Positions 28,739-37,699 are shown, numbered from the stretch's first letter. The stretch: DNA of 39,810 nt from Gammaproteobacteria bacterium (GCA_011389885.1 JAABTK010000043.1:1-39810), one strand, 5' to 3'. Numbers and translations: made by a program. Notes: generated from the letters alone by a model not told the origin.

Positions 28739-30085
28739 TCAGCCTTCTCGGCGGGGGGCTTGGGAGGTTTTGCAGGTCGCGGCTTTACGCGGGACGGGCC
28801 TTTGCGCCCACCGATCAGTGGCCGCCCCCTCCATCAGCCGCCCGCGCCCGAACCACAGCCCGGCGCTGGCGATCAGCAGAACCCCCTGCGCCAGCGCCAG
28901 CCACATCAGGCTGGGCGCGACCAACGGCATCAGGGCGCCGGCGATCAGCGCATTGAAGCCCATTTGCATAAACCCCTGAACCGCCGCCGCCGTGCCCCGG
29001 TGCGCGGGAAAGCAATCCAGCGCCATCACCGTCACCTTGGGCATCATCAGCGCAACGCCGAAGGCGTACAGCACCAAGGGCGGGACCACGGAAAACGCAT
29101 TGGGTTCGATCCACAGGGCCGCGCCCAGGTTGGCCAGCGCGGCCGCCCCCAGCACGCCGAAGGCGGTGAGCATAATGCGCCGCCCGGACCAGGCATGGGC
29201 GATACGCCCGGCCAGGAAGGAGCCCCCCATCAGCCCCGCCACCGCCGGGATGAAAAACACCCCGAAGTCGCCTTCTGCGAGCCCCAAGTGGTCGAAGATC
29301 AGCGCCGGCGAGCCGGCGATGTACAGAAACAACCCGCCGAACCCCAAGGCCAACACCGCCACCAGCGCCAGAAACCCGCCATGCCGCGCAACCCGCAGAT
29401 ACTGAAGCGCCACCGGCCGCGGTCGAATAGACTGGCGGGCGCCAACCGGCAAGGTCTCGGGCAGGCGAAACAGCACCAGGGCCACGGCGAAGCCGCCGAA
29501 CAGGGTCAGAAAATAGAACACCGAGCGCCAACCGAACGCGGCCTGCAACCAACCGCCCAACACCGGCGCCAGCGCCGGGGCGACGGCGAACACCAGCATC
29601 ACATGCGCCATGGCCCGCTGCGCCTGGGCGCCCTGATACACATCGCGCACCACCGCCCGACCGATCACCATGCCGCCGCAGGCCGCGGCCCCCTGTACGG
29701 CGCGCCAAAACAACAAGGTCGAGAGGCTGTCGGACCAGGCGCAGCCCGCAGAAGCGAAGGTATACAGCGTCAAAGACCACAACAGCATGCGGCGGCGCCC
29801 GAAGCGGTCGGACAAAGGCCCCCACAGCAGAGTGGCGGCGGCGAATGCAATGAGATAAAAACTCAGGGTCTGGGCCAGCGCCGGCAACTCCACGCCCAGG
29901 CCTTCGGCAATAAAGGGGAAAGAGGGCAGATAGGTATCGATGCTGAACGGCCCGATCATGGACATCAGCCCGATCACGGGCACCAGGCCCCGAAACTGCG
30001 GTGCTTGGGAAGGATTCAAAGGGAACTCGGCGGAAGATGGATGATGGGATTGAGAAGGCCTAAGGCGACCCCTCGGGCAACCCAT
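28739..30085 (-). CDS. MFS multidrug efflux transporter, Bcr/CflA type
   Basis: The frame has 448 residues with about 12 membrane helices. MFS motif A is GPLSDRFGRRRML, and the family start FSIDTYLPSFPFIAEGL with RDVYQG fits the Bcr/CflA drug/H+ antiporter subfamily. The preceding residues SQAPQFRGLVPVIGLMSMIG form TM1. ATG 30085 gives a rather long hydrophilic N-terminus of about 30 residues with no strong ribosome site, so the true start may be internal. The last 30 residues are Arg/Ala-rich and cytoplasmic. Substrate cannot be told. It follows hypF by 15 bases on the same strand, but a functional link is unlikely. Confidence 0.88.
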   Translation of the reverse strand: MGCPRGRLRPSQSHHPSSAEFPLNPSQAPQFRGLVPVIGLMSMIGPFSIDTYLPSFPFIAEGLGVELPALAQTLSFYLIAFAAATLLWGPLSDRFGRRRMLLWSLTLYTFASAGCAWSDSLSTLLFWRAVQGAAACGGMVIGRAVVRDVYQGAQAQRAMAHVMLVFAVAPALAPVLGGWLQAAFGWRSVFYFLTLFGGFAVALVLFRLPETLPVGARQSIRPRPVALQYLRVARHGGFLALVAVLALGFGGLFLYIAGSPALIFDHLGLAEGDFGVFFIPAVAGLMGGSFLAGRIAHAWSGRRIMLTAFGVLGAAALANLGAALWIEPNAFSVVPPLVLYAFGVALMMPKVTVMALDCFPAHRGTAAAVQGFMQMGFNALIAGALMPLVAPSLMWLALAQGVLLIASAGLWFGRGRLMEGAATDRWAQRPVPRKAATCKTSQAPRREG

Positions 30086-30100
30086 GTTAGCACAGGCACC

Positions 30101-32452
30101 TCAGGCCAGCGCCGCCACCGCCGCCTGCCCCAGCGCGAGGCCACCGTCGTTGGCCGGGACCTGGCGATGCTGAAGCACCTGCAAGCCCAGGGCGCGCCCG
30201 CCGGCGGCCACCCCTTCCAGCAGCAAGCGGTTTTGAAACACCCCGCCGGACAGGGCCAGGGTGTCCGCGCCGTGGCGTTCACACAGCAACGCGGCCATCT
30301 CCAGCACCGCCCGAATGAAGCCGGCGTGAAAACCCGCCGCCAGGCTTTCGCGCGACTCGCCCCGCTCCAGCCCTTGTAACAGCCGCTCCCAACAGGGTGC
30401 GGGGTCCAACACCGCCACCGCACCGGCGCGGCACGCAAAGGGAAAGGGCTCGGCCCGGTCGAGACCGAAGCGCGCCGCGGCCGCCTCCAGCTCAATGGCC
30501 GCTTGGCCCTCGTAGGCGATCCCCGCGGCATGCAGGCCCAGCACCGCGGCCACCGCATCGAACCACCGCCCCGCGGCGGTGGTTAGCGGCGTGTTCAGGC
30601 CCCGTTCTAACATGTGCTCGGCCAGCTCCGTGGGCTGCCCGGCGAACGCCGCCAAACCGTCCCAACGTCCCCGTTGCTCTGCCAGGCAGGCCTGCAAATG
30701 GGCGAAGGCATTGCGCCAGGGTTGTTTGGCCGCCTGATCGCCGCCGATCAACGCAAAGCCCCGCAAATGCCCCACCCGCTCGAACCCGCGATAATCCGCG
30801 AGCAGGAACTCGCCGCCCCAAAGGGTCCCGTCGGCCCCCAGGCCAAGGCCATCGAAGGCCAGGCCCAGCACAGGCGGCGCGTCCGCCGGGCGCCGATTCT
30901 CCGCCAGCACCGCCGCCAGATGGGCATGATGGTGCTGCACCGTAATCACCGCCGCGCCCGCCTCCGCCGCCAACTCACGGCCGATTCGGGTGCAGCGATA
31001 GCGCGGATGCCAATCCACCGCCACCCGCTCGGGCCGATGTTGAAACAAGGCCCCAAACAACCCCAGCGCCTGCCGCAGCCCCTGCTCCGCCGCCAGATTC
31101 TCCAGGTCGCCGATATGCTGCGAGAGGATCGCCTGCCCCTCCCGCACCAAGCAAAAGGCGTTCTTCAATTCCCCGCCCATCGCGAGCACGGGCGGCGCGG
31201 CCTCGAATCCCGGCGGCAAGGCCAGGGGCGCCGGCGCATAGCCGCGCGCCCGACGCAGCATGCGCGGGGTCCCGTCCATAAGCCGCACCACCGCATCGTC
31301 CACCCGGTTGGCGATCACCCGATCATGCATCAAAAACCCGTCGGCAACGCCCCCCAGGCGCTCCCGCGCCTCCGCATTGCCGATGCATTGCGGCTCCTCG
31401 CTCAAATTCCCCGAGGTCATCACCAACGGCCGCCGCAACCGCTGTATCAGCAAGAGATGCAACGGCGAATAGGGCAGCATCAGGCCCAGGCTGTCCTGAC
31501 CGGGGGCCGTCTCGGCCGCCACCGGGGCCCCCGCCCGACGCCGCGCCAACACAATAGGCGCCGCGGGCGAGGCCAGCGTCTCCGCCTCTTCCTGCGTCAG
31601 CTCGCACAACGCCTCCGCCATGACCGTATCCTGCACCATCAACGCCAATGGCTTGGCGTAACGATGCTTGCGCCGACGCAACGCCCCCACCGCCTCGGCA
31701 TTACCAGCGTCACAGACCAAATGGAAACCGCCGAGCCCCTTGAGCGCCAGCACGCCCCCGGCGCACAGCAGCGCCGCCGCCGCATCGAAGGCCGCGGCCT
31801 GGGCCGCCGGCATCGCCTCAACGCCCGGCGGAAACGCATCCCCCGCGGCCGGGGCGAACGATGGCGCCTGCGCGGCCCCCGGGCCCGGCTCGAACCAAAC
31901 CCGCGGCCCGCACTCGAAACAGGCATTGGGCTGGGCGTGAAAACGCCGATCCGCCGGATCCGCATACTCCGCCGCGCAGGCCGAACACATCGGAAAGACC
32001 GCCATGCTGGTCTGGGCGCGGTCATACGGAACCCCCCGCACGATGCTCAGGCGCGGTCCGCAGTGGGTGCAATTGATGAAGGGATAACCGAAACGCCGAT
32101 CCGCGGGGTCCGACAACTCCGCCCGACAGGCCGCGCACAAGGCCGCATCCGGGGCCACCCCCGTGCGCACCGCCCCCGGCCGGCTGTCCGCAATCGCAAA
32201 CCCCGCGGGCCCCGCACCGCCGCAAGGCCGCGCCGCCACCGCCTCCACCCGGGCCAACGCCGGCGCCCCGTCACCCGCCAAGCGTTCCACCAGCGCCTCC
32301 AGCGCCGCCGCCTCGCCAAAGGCCCGAATCCACACCCCGGCCCCGTCATTGCCCACCTCGCCGCGCAAACCCAACGCCCGGGCCAGCCGCCAAACCCAAG
32401 GCCGAAACCCCACCCCCTGCACCACCCCGCTGACCCGAATCTCCAACCCCAC
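30101..32452 (-). CDS. hypF: [NiFe]-hydrogenase maturation carbamoyltransferase HypF
   Basis: This is a protein of about 783 residues with the full HypF order: acylphosphatase domain (VSGVVQGVGFRPW), two zinc-finger motifs (CAACRAEL/CTHCGPRLS and CSACAAEY/CFECGPRVW), a YrdC-like domain (KGLGGFHLVCDA, TSGNLSEEPQ) and a Kae1-like domain (VQHHHAHLAAVLAE, LAFDGLGLG). It makes the CN ligands of the hydrogenase active site from carbamoyl phosphate, with HypE. GTG 32452 is preferred because GGAGG lies eight bases upstream; ATG 32485 is the longer option without a ribosome site. No other hyp or hydrogenase gene is in the window, so this is an isolated copy. Confidence 0.93.
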   Translation of the reverse strand: MGLEIRVSGVVQGVGFRPWVWRLARALGLRGEVGNDGAGVWIRAFGEAAALEALVERLAGDGAPALARVEAVAARPCGGAGPAGFAIADSRPGAVRTGVAPDAALCAACRAELSDPADRRFGYPFINCTHCGPRLSIVRGVPYDRAQTSMAVFPMCSACAAEYADPADRRFHAQPNACFECGPRVWFEPGPGAAQAPSFAPAAGDAFPPGVEAMPAAQAAAFDAAAALLCAGGVLALKGLGGFHLVCDAGNAEAVGALRRRKHRYAKPLALMVQDTVMAEALCELTQEEAETLASPAAPIVLARRRAGAPVAAETAPGQDSLGLMLPYSPLHLLLIQRLRRPLVMTSGNLSEEPQCIGNAEARERLGGVADGFLMHDRVIANRVDDAVVRLMDGTPRMLRRARGYAPAPLALPPGFEAAPPVLAMGGELKNAFCLVREGQAILSQHIGDLENLAAEQGLRQALGLFGALFQHRPERVAVDWHPRYRCTRIGRELAAEAGAAVITVQHHHAHLAAVLAENRRPADAPPVLGLAFDGLGLGADGTLWGGEFLLADYRGFERVGHLRGFALIGGDQAAKQPWRNAFAHLQACLAEQRGRWDGLAAFAGQPTELAEHMLERGLNTPLTTAAGRWFDAVAAVLGLHAAGIAYEGQAAIELEAAAARFGLDRAEPFPFACRAGAVAVLDPAPCWERLLQGLERGESRESLAAGFHAGFIRAVLEMAALLCERHGADTLALSGGVFQNRLLLEGVAAGGRALGLQVLQHRQVPANDGGLALGQAAVAALA

Positions 32453-32518
32453 GCGCCCATCCTCCAAGCCCCAAAACCCCAGCATAGCCGACCCGGCCGA
32501 AAAAATCGCCGCCGCCCC

Positions 32519-32547
32519 TTGACGACCGCCAAACCGCCCCCTAGAAT
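32519..32547 (+). promoter_or_regulatory. Promoter of tRNA-Val
   Basis: TTGACG (32519-32524), 17-base spacer, TAGAAT (32542-32547). The next bases ACGCGCTTCG form a GC-rich discriminator typical of stringently controlled stable-RNA promoters. The tRNA begins 16 bases after the -10 box. Confidence 0.8.
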
Positions 32548-32562
32548 ACGCGCTTCGTTTCG

Positions 32563-32637
32563 GGGCGATTAGCTCAGCGGGAGAGCACTGCCTTCACACG
32601 GCAGGGGTCACTGGTTCGATCCCAGTATCGCCCACCA
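32563..32637 (+). tRNA. tRNA-Val (anticodon CAC)
   Basis: A complete cloverleaf can be drawn. The acceptor GGGCGAT pairs with ATCGCCC, the D stem is GCTC/GAGC, the anticodon stem CTGCC/GGCAG encloses loop TTCACAC with anticodon CAC at 32595-32597, and the T stem ACTGG/CCAGT encloses TTCGATC. The discriminator is A and CCA is encoded (32635-32637). It reads GUG valine codons. The 3' end points into the defence island, a classic integration position. Confidence 0.95.
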
Positions 32638-32644
32638 TATACCC

Positions 32645-32689
32645 CAGTCTGGTAACAGCACCCAGCGCCATCTTTGCGTTACCAGCCTG
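32645..32689. repeat. Inverted repeat at the tRNA-island junction
   Basis: CAGTCTGGTAAC (32645-32656) and GTTACCAGCCTG (32678-32689) match in inverted orientation at 11 of 12 positions, 21 bases apart. The right arm covers the stop codon of the PLD-SNF2 helicase. No T-tract follows. It could be a weak bidirectional terminator between convergent genes or a recombination-site remnant. Confidence 0.55.
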
Positions 32690-35411
32690 TTCTCAACCAT
32701 TTCTCCAGTTCCTTCGCAGAAAGCACCTTTTCGCAGTCCCTCCAGGCGTGTTCTGCGGCCCGCAACGAGTCGTTATAGCGTACATCGTAGCCGGTGGCCT
32801 GTCGGCGCTCTTCAATGTACTGCGCCATGTACTCATCCAATTCTTCGATCCGCTCAATCCATTCGTCCTTGATCGTATCGGGCAAGGCCCCGAACAGGTC
32901 ATACCGGTCTCGCATGCGTTCTGAAAGACGTTCATACACCTTTTCGTCCACCGTCCCCTGATAGACAAGGTTGAGCATGTCCACCTTGTCGCGCGTCTGC
33001 CCGAAGCGCTTGATGCGGCCGATACGCTGTTCCAGTCTAGTCGGATTCCAAGGCAGGTCGATATTGATCAGCGTGCCCAAGGTCTGGAGATTGAGCCCTT
33101 CGCAGGCCGCATCGGTGGCCACCATAATACGGATTTGGCGCTCCTGGACCAGCGCTTTCAATCCGTCACGGCCCGTCCGCACCGAATCCCCGCGGTGAAA
33201 CAACCGGCTTTTGTCCGCCCCGGCATAAAGACCGAGATTCTCTGCTGGAAAGCGCTCCGCCAATCGTTCCGCGATCCACTCCGCGGTATCGTAATATTGA
33301 CTGAACACGATACAACCATATTCCATCCACCCTTCGCGCTCGAAATAGGTCAGCACGGCCTTCAGCTTGGGATCCTCCTCCATCCGCTCCAGGTGACGAA
33401 TCAACCCGCTCAGGGCATCTTTTTCCGCTTGGCCCTGAATATCGAGCCGCGCCACCTCCTCATCGTCCATTTCTTCTTCGAGGGTTTCGCCCTGCAACAG
33501 ACGTTTGGCGGTCGCTAGGCCTGCGGCTCGGCTGGAGCAGACTCGTTGGGCCATCAGGTTCTTCATGAAGCCCGAACCCTTGCCCCGCTGCCCCAGCACC
33601 TTCCCATAGTCCTGGGCCGCCCGATAGGCCAGATCAAAGTCCTCAGTGGTGCGAAGGCCCACACCCTCGAACAGGGCCGTGAATTGCTGAGGATCTTGAG
33701 AAAGCTCTCGGTTCGGGTGTACGTCGACCCCCACCGGCCGCAACAGCCCTTGGTCTTCGAGCACCTTACGCTTTCGCAACACCACATGCCGTACAAAGGG
33801 ATTGTGCCGTTGGAAGAACAGGGGCTTGGTTCGATCCGCGGTCAACCGGTCCTCGATATCATCCCGCACCTCCGGCTCTATTTGGGTGAAGGCCCCGGCC
33901 TCGAACCGTGGTCCGCTTAAACCCAGGCTCTCACGAATGGCATAAAAGAGCTGGCGGGCTCCCTGTTCGTCCGTCGACTCCACGGTCGGCAACGGCGAAC
34001 GCAGTAATCGCCAGGCTTCCTCTGCGCTGTTCACCGCTTCCTCGCCGGTGATGATGTTCAGCACCTCCGCCGGCTTGTGCCAGGGGCTAAAATCGTTACC
34101 TAAGACGAAATGCCCGCTCGTACCTTGGTGCAGGATCCGCACTAAATCCCACAGGTCCTCAGGCTTGGTCTGCACTGGCGTAGCGGTGCCCAACAACACA
34201 TGCTGCGCCCTTCCCGCCGCACCCAAAGCAAAGGCCAACAGCTCATTCGGCGTATCGGCCTGCTTACCCCTTGCCTGACGGGTGCGCGCCTTGTGCGCCT
34301 CATCCAGCACCAACACCTCGAAGCACAGCTGGCCCAGCAACTCCTTTTCGCGGGTGGGTTGCACCAACAAGCCCGTAGAGATAATGCCAATGCGAAATGG
34401 GCAATGCACCACCTGCTCCGGCCCGGTCGGCGAAACCGGTCGTTTTTCGGAATCCAGCCAGACCTTTTGTAGCGAAGACCAACGGGCGCAAGGAATACCC
34501 AGCTTATCCAGCATCTCAACCTGCCATTGCTCACAGAGTGTGGCCGGTGCGAAGATAGCCACCGGCAACGGACGACGACCGGCCCGATTCGCCTCCAGCC
34601 CCAACGCAAGCGCCGCCGTGCCCATGGACAGCGTTTTACCGAGCCCTACCTCGTCCGCCAACAGCAGACGCACAGCGCCGTAGTCCCGCAGGTGACGCAT
34701 ACACTCGGCCACGAAACCTTGTTGCCAGGGCTGCAGCGAAAAGCCCTCGCGATAAAGCGGTGATTCCACCAGGGCAGCCGGGGCGATCTCTTCCGGTCCG
34801 CCCAGATCCTTGGGTTCCACCTCTTTGCGACGGCTGCGCCGCTTGATCTCGCGGCATACCGCATCGGGCAGTGGCCTCGCCCCGTTCCATAAGTATTCGA
34901 ACTCCTCTTCGATCCACTGCACGCCTTCTGGCGAATCGTCCTCCCAGAGGATTTCGTAATGCTCGCGCCAACCGCTGCGGGTCTCGTTCATAGAGCCGAT
35001 GAAACCCACCTTGACACCATCCGCACGCTCGATCACCCCGGCCTTGCCATGTACAAAGCCGCAGAGCGAATCCGGCGCCACTCGAATCACTTGACCCCGC
35101 TTCTCCAGAAACGCATACAACCGCTGATAGCGCTCTTTGTTCAACAGCGCCTCAGTCTCGATGCTGCGCTGATTCCATCGCCCCAGTAGCCGCGCCTCCA
35201 GCACCTGGGCGACTCGTAGATCCTCCGCGGTCAGATCCGCATTGCAGACGATGCGCACATCCGGGATATCGTCGATCCACTCCGCCGCCACCTCGAACAA
35301 CGAACTGGTGAAATAGCCGGCAATGCGCCGATAACTGCGCGCCTGCTCCAATTGTTCGGCCAGGAACTCGAAATCAAGTCGGTGTGTGCGGGTGGAAAAG
35401 CGACGGATCAT
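32679..35411 (-). CDS. PLD-SNF2 family antiphage helicase
   Basis: The 910-residue protein joins an N-terminal phospholipase D-like nuclease domain to a SNF2-type helicase. The PLD motif is H121-x-K123 with Glu128 in place of Asp, followed by GSMNET (139-144), as in restriction-associated PLD domains. The helicase has Walker A DEVGLGKT (253-260), DEAH at 370-373, GTATPVQ and a C-terminal lobe ending in QRIGRIKRFGQ. Proteins of this layout occur in DISARM-related antiphage loci; I base that on recollection. ATG 35411 has GAGG just upstream. It is the last gene of the array. The preceding gene (35552-36517) is separated by a nested inverted-repeat element. Confidence 0.88.
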   Translation of the reverse strand: MIRRFSTRTHRLDFEFLAEQLEQARSYRRIAGYFTSSLFEVAAEWIDDIPDVRIVCNADLTAEDLRVAQVLEARLLGRWNQRSIETEALLNKERYQRLYAFLEKRGQVIRVAPDSLCGFVHGKAGVIERADGVKVGFIGSMNETRSGWREHYEILWEDDSPEGVQWIEEEFEYLWNGARPLPDAVCREIKRRSRRKEVEPKDLGGPEEIAPAALVESPLYREGFSLQPWQQGFVAECMRHLRDYGAVRLLLADEVGLGKTLSMGTAALALGLEANRAGRRPLPVAIFAPATLCEQWQVEMLDKLGIPCARWSSLQKVWLDSEKRPVSPTGPEQVVHCPFRIGIISTGLLVQPTREKELLGQLCFEVLVLDEAHKARTRQARGKQADTPNELLAFALGAAGRAQHVLLGTATPVQTKPEDLWDLVRILHQGTSGHFVLGNDFSPWHKPAEVLNIITGEEAVNSAEEAWRLLRSPLPTVESTDEQGARQLFYAIRESLGLSGPRFEAGAFTQIEPEVRDDIEDRLTADRTKPLFFQRHNPFVRHVVLRKRKVLEDQGLLRPVGVDVHPNRELSQDPQQFTALFEGVGLRTTEDFDLAYRAAQDYGKVLGQRGKGSGFMKNLMAQRVCSSRAAGLATAKRLLQGETLEEEMDDEEVARLDIQGQAEKDALSGLIRHLERMEEDPKLKAVLTYFEREGWMEYGCIVFSQYYDTAEWIAERLAERFPAENLGLYAGADKSRLFHRGDSVRTGRDGLKALVQERQIRIMVATDAACEGLNLQTLGTLINIDLPWNPTRLEQRIGRIKRFGQTRDKVDMLNLVYQGTVDEKVYERLSERMRDRYDLFGALPDTIKDEWIERIEELDEYMAQYIEERRQATGYDVRYNDSLRAAEHAWRDCEKVLSAKELEKWLRTGW

Positions 35412-35428
35412 GACCTCACGGCCCTCGC

Positions 35429-35542
35429 GGCGCGGGAGCGCTTGCGGTCGCGTGACACCGCAGGAGCGGTGTCACGCGAAGGAATGAAAAAGACGGGTAA
35501 CGCCGCTCCCGCGGCGTTGCCCTCTGGTGGCGCTCCCGCGCC
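35429..35542. repeat. Nested inverted-repeat element inside the defence array
   Basis: The outer arms GGCGCGGGAGCGC (35429-35441) and GCGCTCCCGCGCC (35530-35542) are perfect 13-bp complements. They enclose a 13-bp hairpin CGCGTGACACCGC-AGGA-GCGGTGTCACGCG (35449-35478) and an 8-bp hairpin AACGCCGC-TCCC-GCGGCGTT (35499-35518). The plan resembles a REPIN/BIME: two REP-like hairpins inside inverted termini. It lies between the 321-aa gene and the helicase gene. Confidence 0.8.
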
Positions 35543-35551
35543 CCGATTCGC

Positions 35552-36517
35552 TCAGCGCTTGGTGATCTTGGGGCCGATATAGACAACCTTGATCTCCCTC
35601 TGGCCCTCCGGGCGCGGCCATTCGAAGTGAATGCGGAACTGGGGCGTCTTGATCTTGCCGTGCCAGGGGCAGAATATTGTCTTCCCGTGATCGGCTGGAT
35701 CGCGAAAGGTCATATCCGCTTCGAAGCGAGTCAAGTTCGTTTCCGACTCACTGGTGAACCATGCCTTTTGGCCGACGAAATGATTCTCCCGAAGCTCAAC
35801 GCCGCGCTCAGATAACCGCCCCTGTTCGTCGGTTTCGGCGACCATTCGGTCCAACACCCCCAGCAGTTCGATTATCCGCTGTGCCACATAGACACTGAAG
35901 GGGTGCGGACACAGGCGGTCGGACAGATCGCCCGCAAGCAACAGCCCCTGAAACCGGGCCTCCGCCCGTTCGATGACCTGGGACCAGTTCTCGGGAACAC
36001 CCTCCGCCGCTTCTGCGGCCAAGCGCAAGCCGTCTGTTGTCCACCAATTCTCCACCCCGATGGAACCCAAAGGGGCCTCTGGCAAACCGTGGGTAACCGC
36101 CAACGGCGTGCGTTCGAACTCGCCGTCTTTCCCCGCAAAACTGAACACCCCGGCATCGGCGCCGGCCAGCATGCGCCGCGCCGCCTCGCCCAGCCCCTGA
36201 TCGGTGACATCCTGCCCCTCGTGCTCGAACAAATCGTCCGCATTCGGCTGGCGCTCGTCGTCCCAGAAAGGCCCCTGCTTAGTCACCCAGTTGAGCACCA
36301 ACTGGGTAAAGGTGCGATCACCCAGGCCGAATACCGCGTCGCGCAGATCATGTCGATCGGTCACCGGACGGGCCCCCAGGCCTCGCGTGCAATACAGCCG
36401 CTTGCCAAGCGAGGGGTTCCCGTGGCGCAACCGCAGCAACGGCTCCAGCGCCGCGCGAAAGGCCTTGGGGTCGTCGAACTGCCCCGCCAGCGAAAGATCG
36501 TTCACGAACCACAGCAT
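35552..36517 (-). CDS. Uncharacterised 321-aa protein of the defence array
   Basis: I do not recognise a catalytic family. The protein is soluble, without TM or signal segments. It begins MLWFVNDLSLAGQF and has an Arg/Asp-rich middle (GLGARPVTDRHDLRDAVF). The C-terminal block WTFS-like, FADMTFRDPADHGKTIFCPW, HGKIKTPQFRIHFEWP and VVYIGPKITKR looks like a conserved end. I have a faint memory of similar ends in proteins encoded beside DUF3696 ATPases. ATG 36517 is three bases after the ATPase stop, so the two are almost certainly co-translated and probably a pair. A nuclease or sensor role is possible, but no motif shows it. Confidence 0.75.
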   Translation of the reverse strand: MLWFVNDLSLAGQFDDPKAFRAALEPLLRLRHGNPSLGKRLYCTRGLGARPVTDRHDLRDAVFGLGDRTFTQLVLNWVTKQGPFWDDERQPNADDLFEHEGQDVTDQGLGEAARRMLAGADAGVFSFAGKDGEFERTPLAVTHGLPEAPLGSIGVENWWTTDGLRLAAEAAEGVPENWSQVIERAEARFQGLLLAGDLSDRLCPHPFSVYVAQRIIELLGVLDRMVAETDEQGRLSERGVELRENHFVGQKAWFTSESETNLTRFEADMTFRDPADHGKTIFCPWHGKIKTPQFRIHFEWPRPEGQREIKVVYIGPKITKR

Positions 36518-36520
36518 CCC

Positions 36521-37699
36521 TCACCCCCAGCCGGCCAGTTTCGCCAGATCTTTCTCGGCCTGATCGAAAAAGCCCACCGGCCATTCGCTCAAATTGCCCT
36601 CCGGGTCCATCAGCGGCGAGAGGATACGCCCGCCGCTGGCGTCCCCCACGCCATGCACCGCGTTGAAGAAGTGGGTCGCCACCCGATCCGGCGGGATCAA
36701 ACCGTCCCGCACCGCCAGACGCACCCCGTTGAGGACATGATCGCTATGGGTCTCGATCAGCACCTGCACCCCGGCCGCAGCCATCCTGGCGAGAAAACGC
36801 CCCATCAGAGATTGCCCCATGGGGTGCAGGTGAGCCTCCGGACTATCCACGATGAGGATTTGATCCCGCTTCGCCAGCAGACTCGCAATCAGCACCGGAA
36901 AGGCATAGGTCAGGCCGTAGCCGATGTTGGCCGGGCGCTGCCAATCGTCGGTGTCGCCGATGCGCAGTTCCAGCCGCAACAGATTGGTCTTGGGCAGCTT
37001 CTGGGCATTGCCCTGGGCCCCCGGGAACAGCTCGTTGGCCCAAGCATTGAACTGCTTGCGCAGCATCGACGCGGGTTCGTCGGGGTGGCGGCGCTCCGCC
37101 TCCACATCCTCATCCAGGTATTGCTCGAACCACCAGGGCGCGAACTCCCCCTGCAACCCCACATCGGCGAAGATCGGCGAACTCGCATCGGGCATCGGGA
37201 ACACATCCGCGGCGCCCCGCCGCACCGCGCTCAAATAGATCAGGCTGCGCACCCGCTCCGCCAGGGCACGGGCCGAGGCGCCCGCCTGCACGGGCAGCAG
37301 GCGATAGAGGCCGTCTTTGCCGGCATATTCGCTCGTGCCGTCGGCGGTTTGCACCCGCACCCGACCTACCCGCAGCGCGTTCCCTTCATTGCGGTTTCCC
37401 GATGCCAGGATCCAGTCTATCCGGACCTGCTCATCCTCTACCCCAAGCCGGATCTCCCGGCTATCGCTCTGATGGCTGCTCAGTACCTCACCCGGGGTGC
37501 CCAGCTCCACCAGCGGGCCGTTCAGTGGCACCTCTAGCGCCTCGCTATCGCTTCTTTGTGCCTGGGCCAGCAGCAGCAGGTTCTGCAAGCTGGTGGATTT
37601 GCCGGCCGCGTTGAATCCTGTCAACAGGGTCAGGGCCCCTAACGGCAAGGCCAATTCTTGGAAGCACTTGAAATTTTTCAAAAATAGAGAAGAGATCAT
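36521..37699 (-). CDS. DUF3696-type AAA/ABC-like ATPase
   Basis: The 392-residue ATPase has Walker A GFNAAGKS (28-35), a signature-like region NIGYGLTYAFPVL (258-270), Walker B with PEAHLHP (281-292) and the terminal switch ETHSDHVLNGVRLAV (316-330). These features match AAA_21/DUF3696-type ATPases of the OLD-like group. Such ATPases sit with effector proteins in several defence systems such as Septu and Gabija. ATG 37699 overlaps the upstream DUF262 TGA (ATGA), and the 321-aa gene begins three bases after its stop. The tight packing suggests a complex of ATPase plus partner proteins. Confidence 0.86.
   Translation of the reverse strand: MISSLFLKNFKCFQELALPLGALTLLTGFNAAGKSTSLQNLLLLAQAQRSDSEALEVPLNGPLVELGTPGEVLSSHQSDSREIRLGVEDEQVRIDWILASGNRNEGNALRVGRVRVQTADGTSEYAGKDGLYRLLPVQAGASARALAERVRSLIYLSAVRRGAADVFPMPDASSPIFADVGLQGEFAPWWFEQYLDEDVEAERRHPDEPASMLRKQFNAWANELFPGAQGNAQKLPKTNLLRLELRIGDTDDWQRPANIGYGLTYAFPVLIASLLAKRDQILIVDSPEAHLHPMGQSLMGRFLARMAAAGVQVLIETHSDHVLNGVRLAVRDGLIPPDRVATHFFNAVHGVGDASGGRILSPLMDPEGNLSEWPVGFFDQAEKDLAKLAGWG

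Noticed and set aside
28664-30379. 571-residue open frame on the plus strand
   Set aside because: It is antisense to the MFS exporter and the hypF end. Composition is Gln/His/Arg-rich and no motif is visible.
30614-32572. 652-residue open frame on the plus strand
   Set aside because: It is antisense to hypF and runs into the tRNA gene. It has no recognisable domain.
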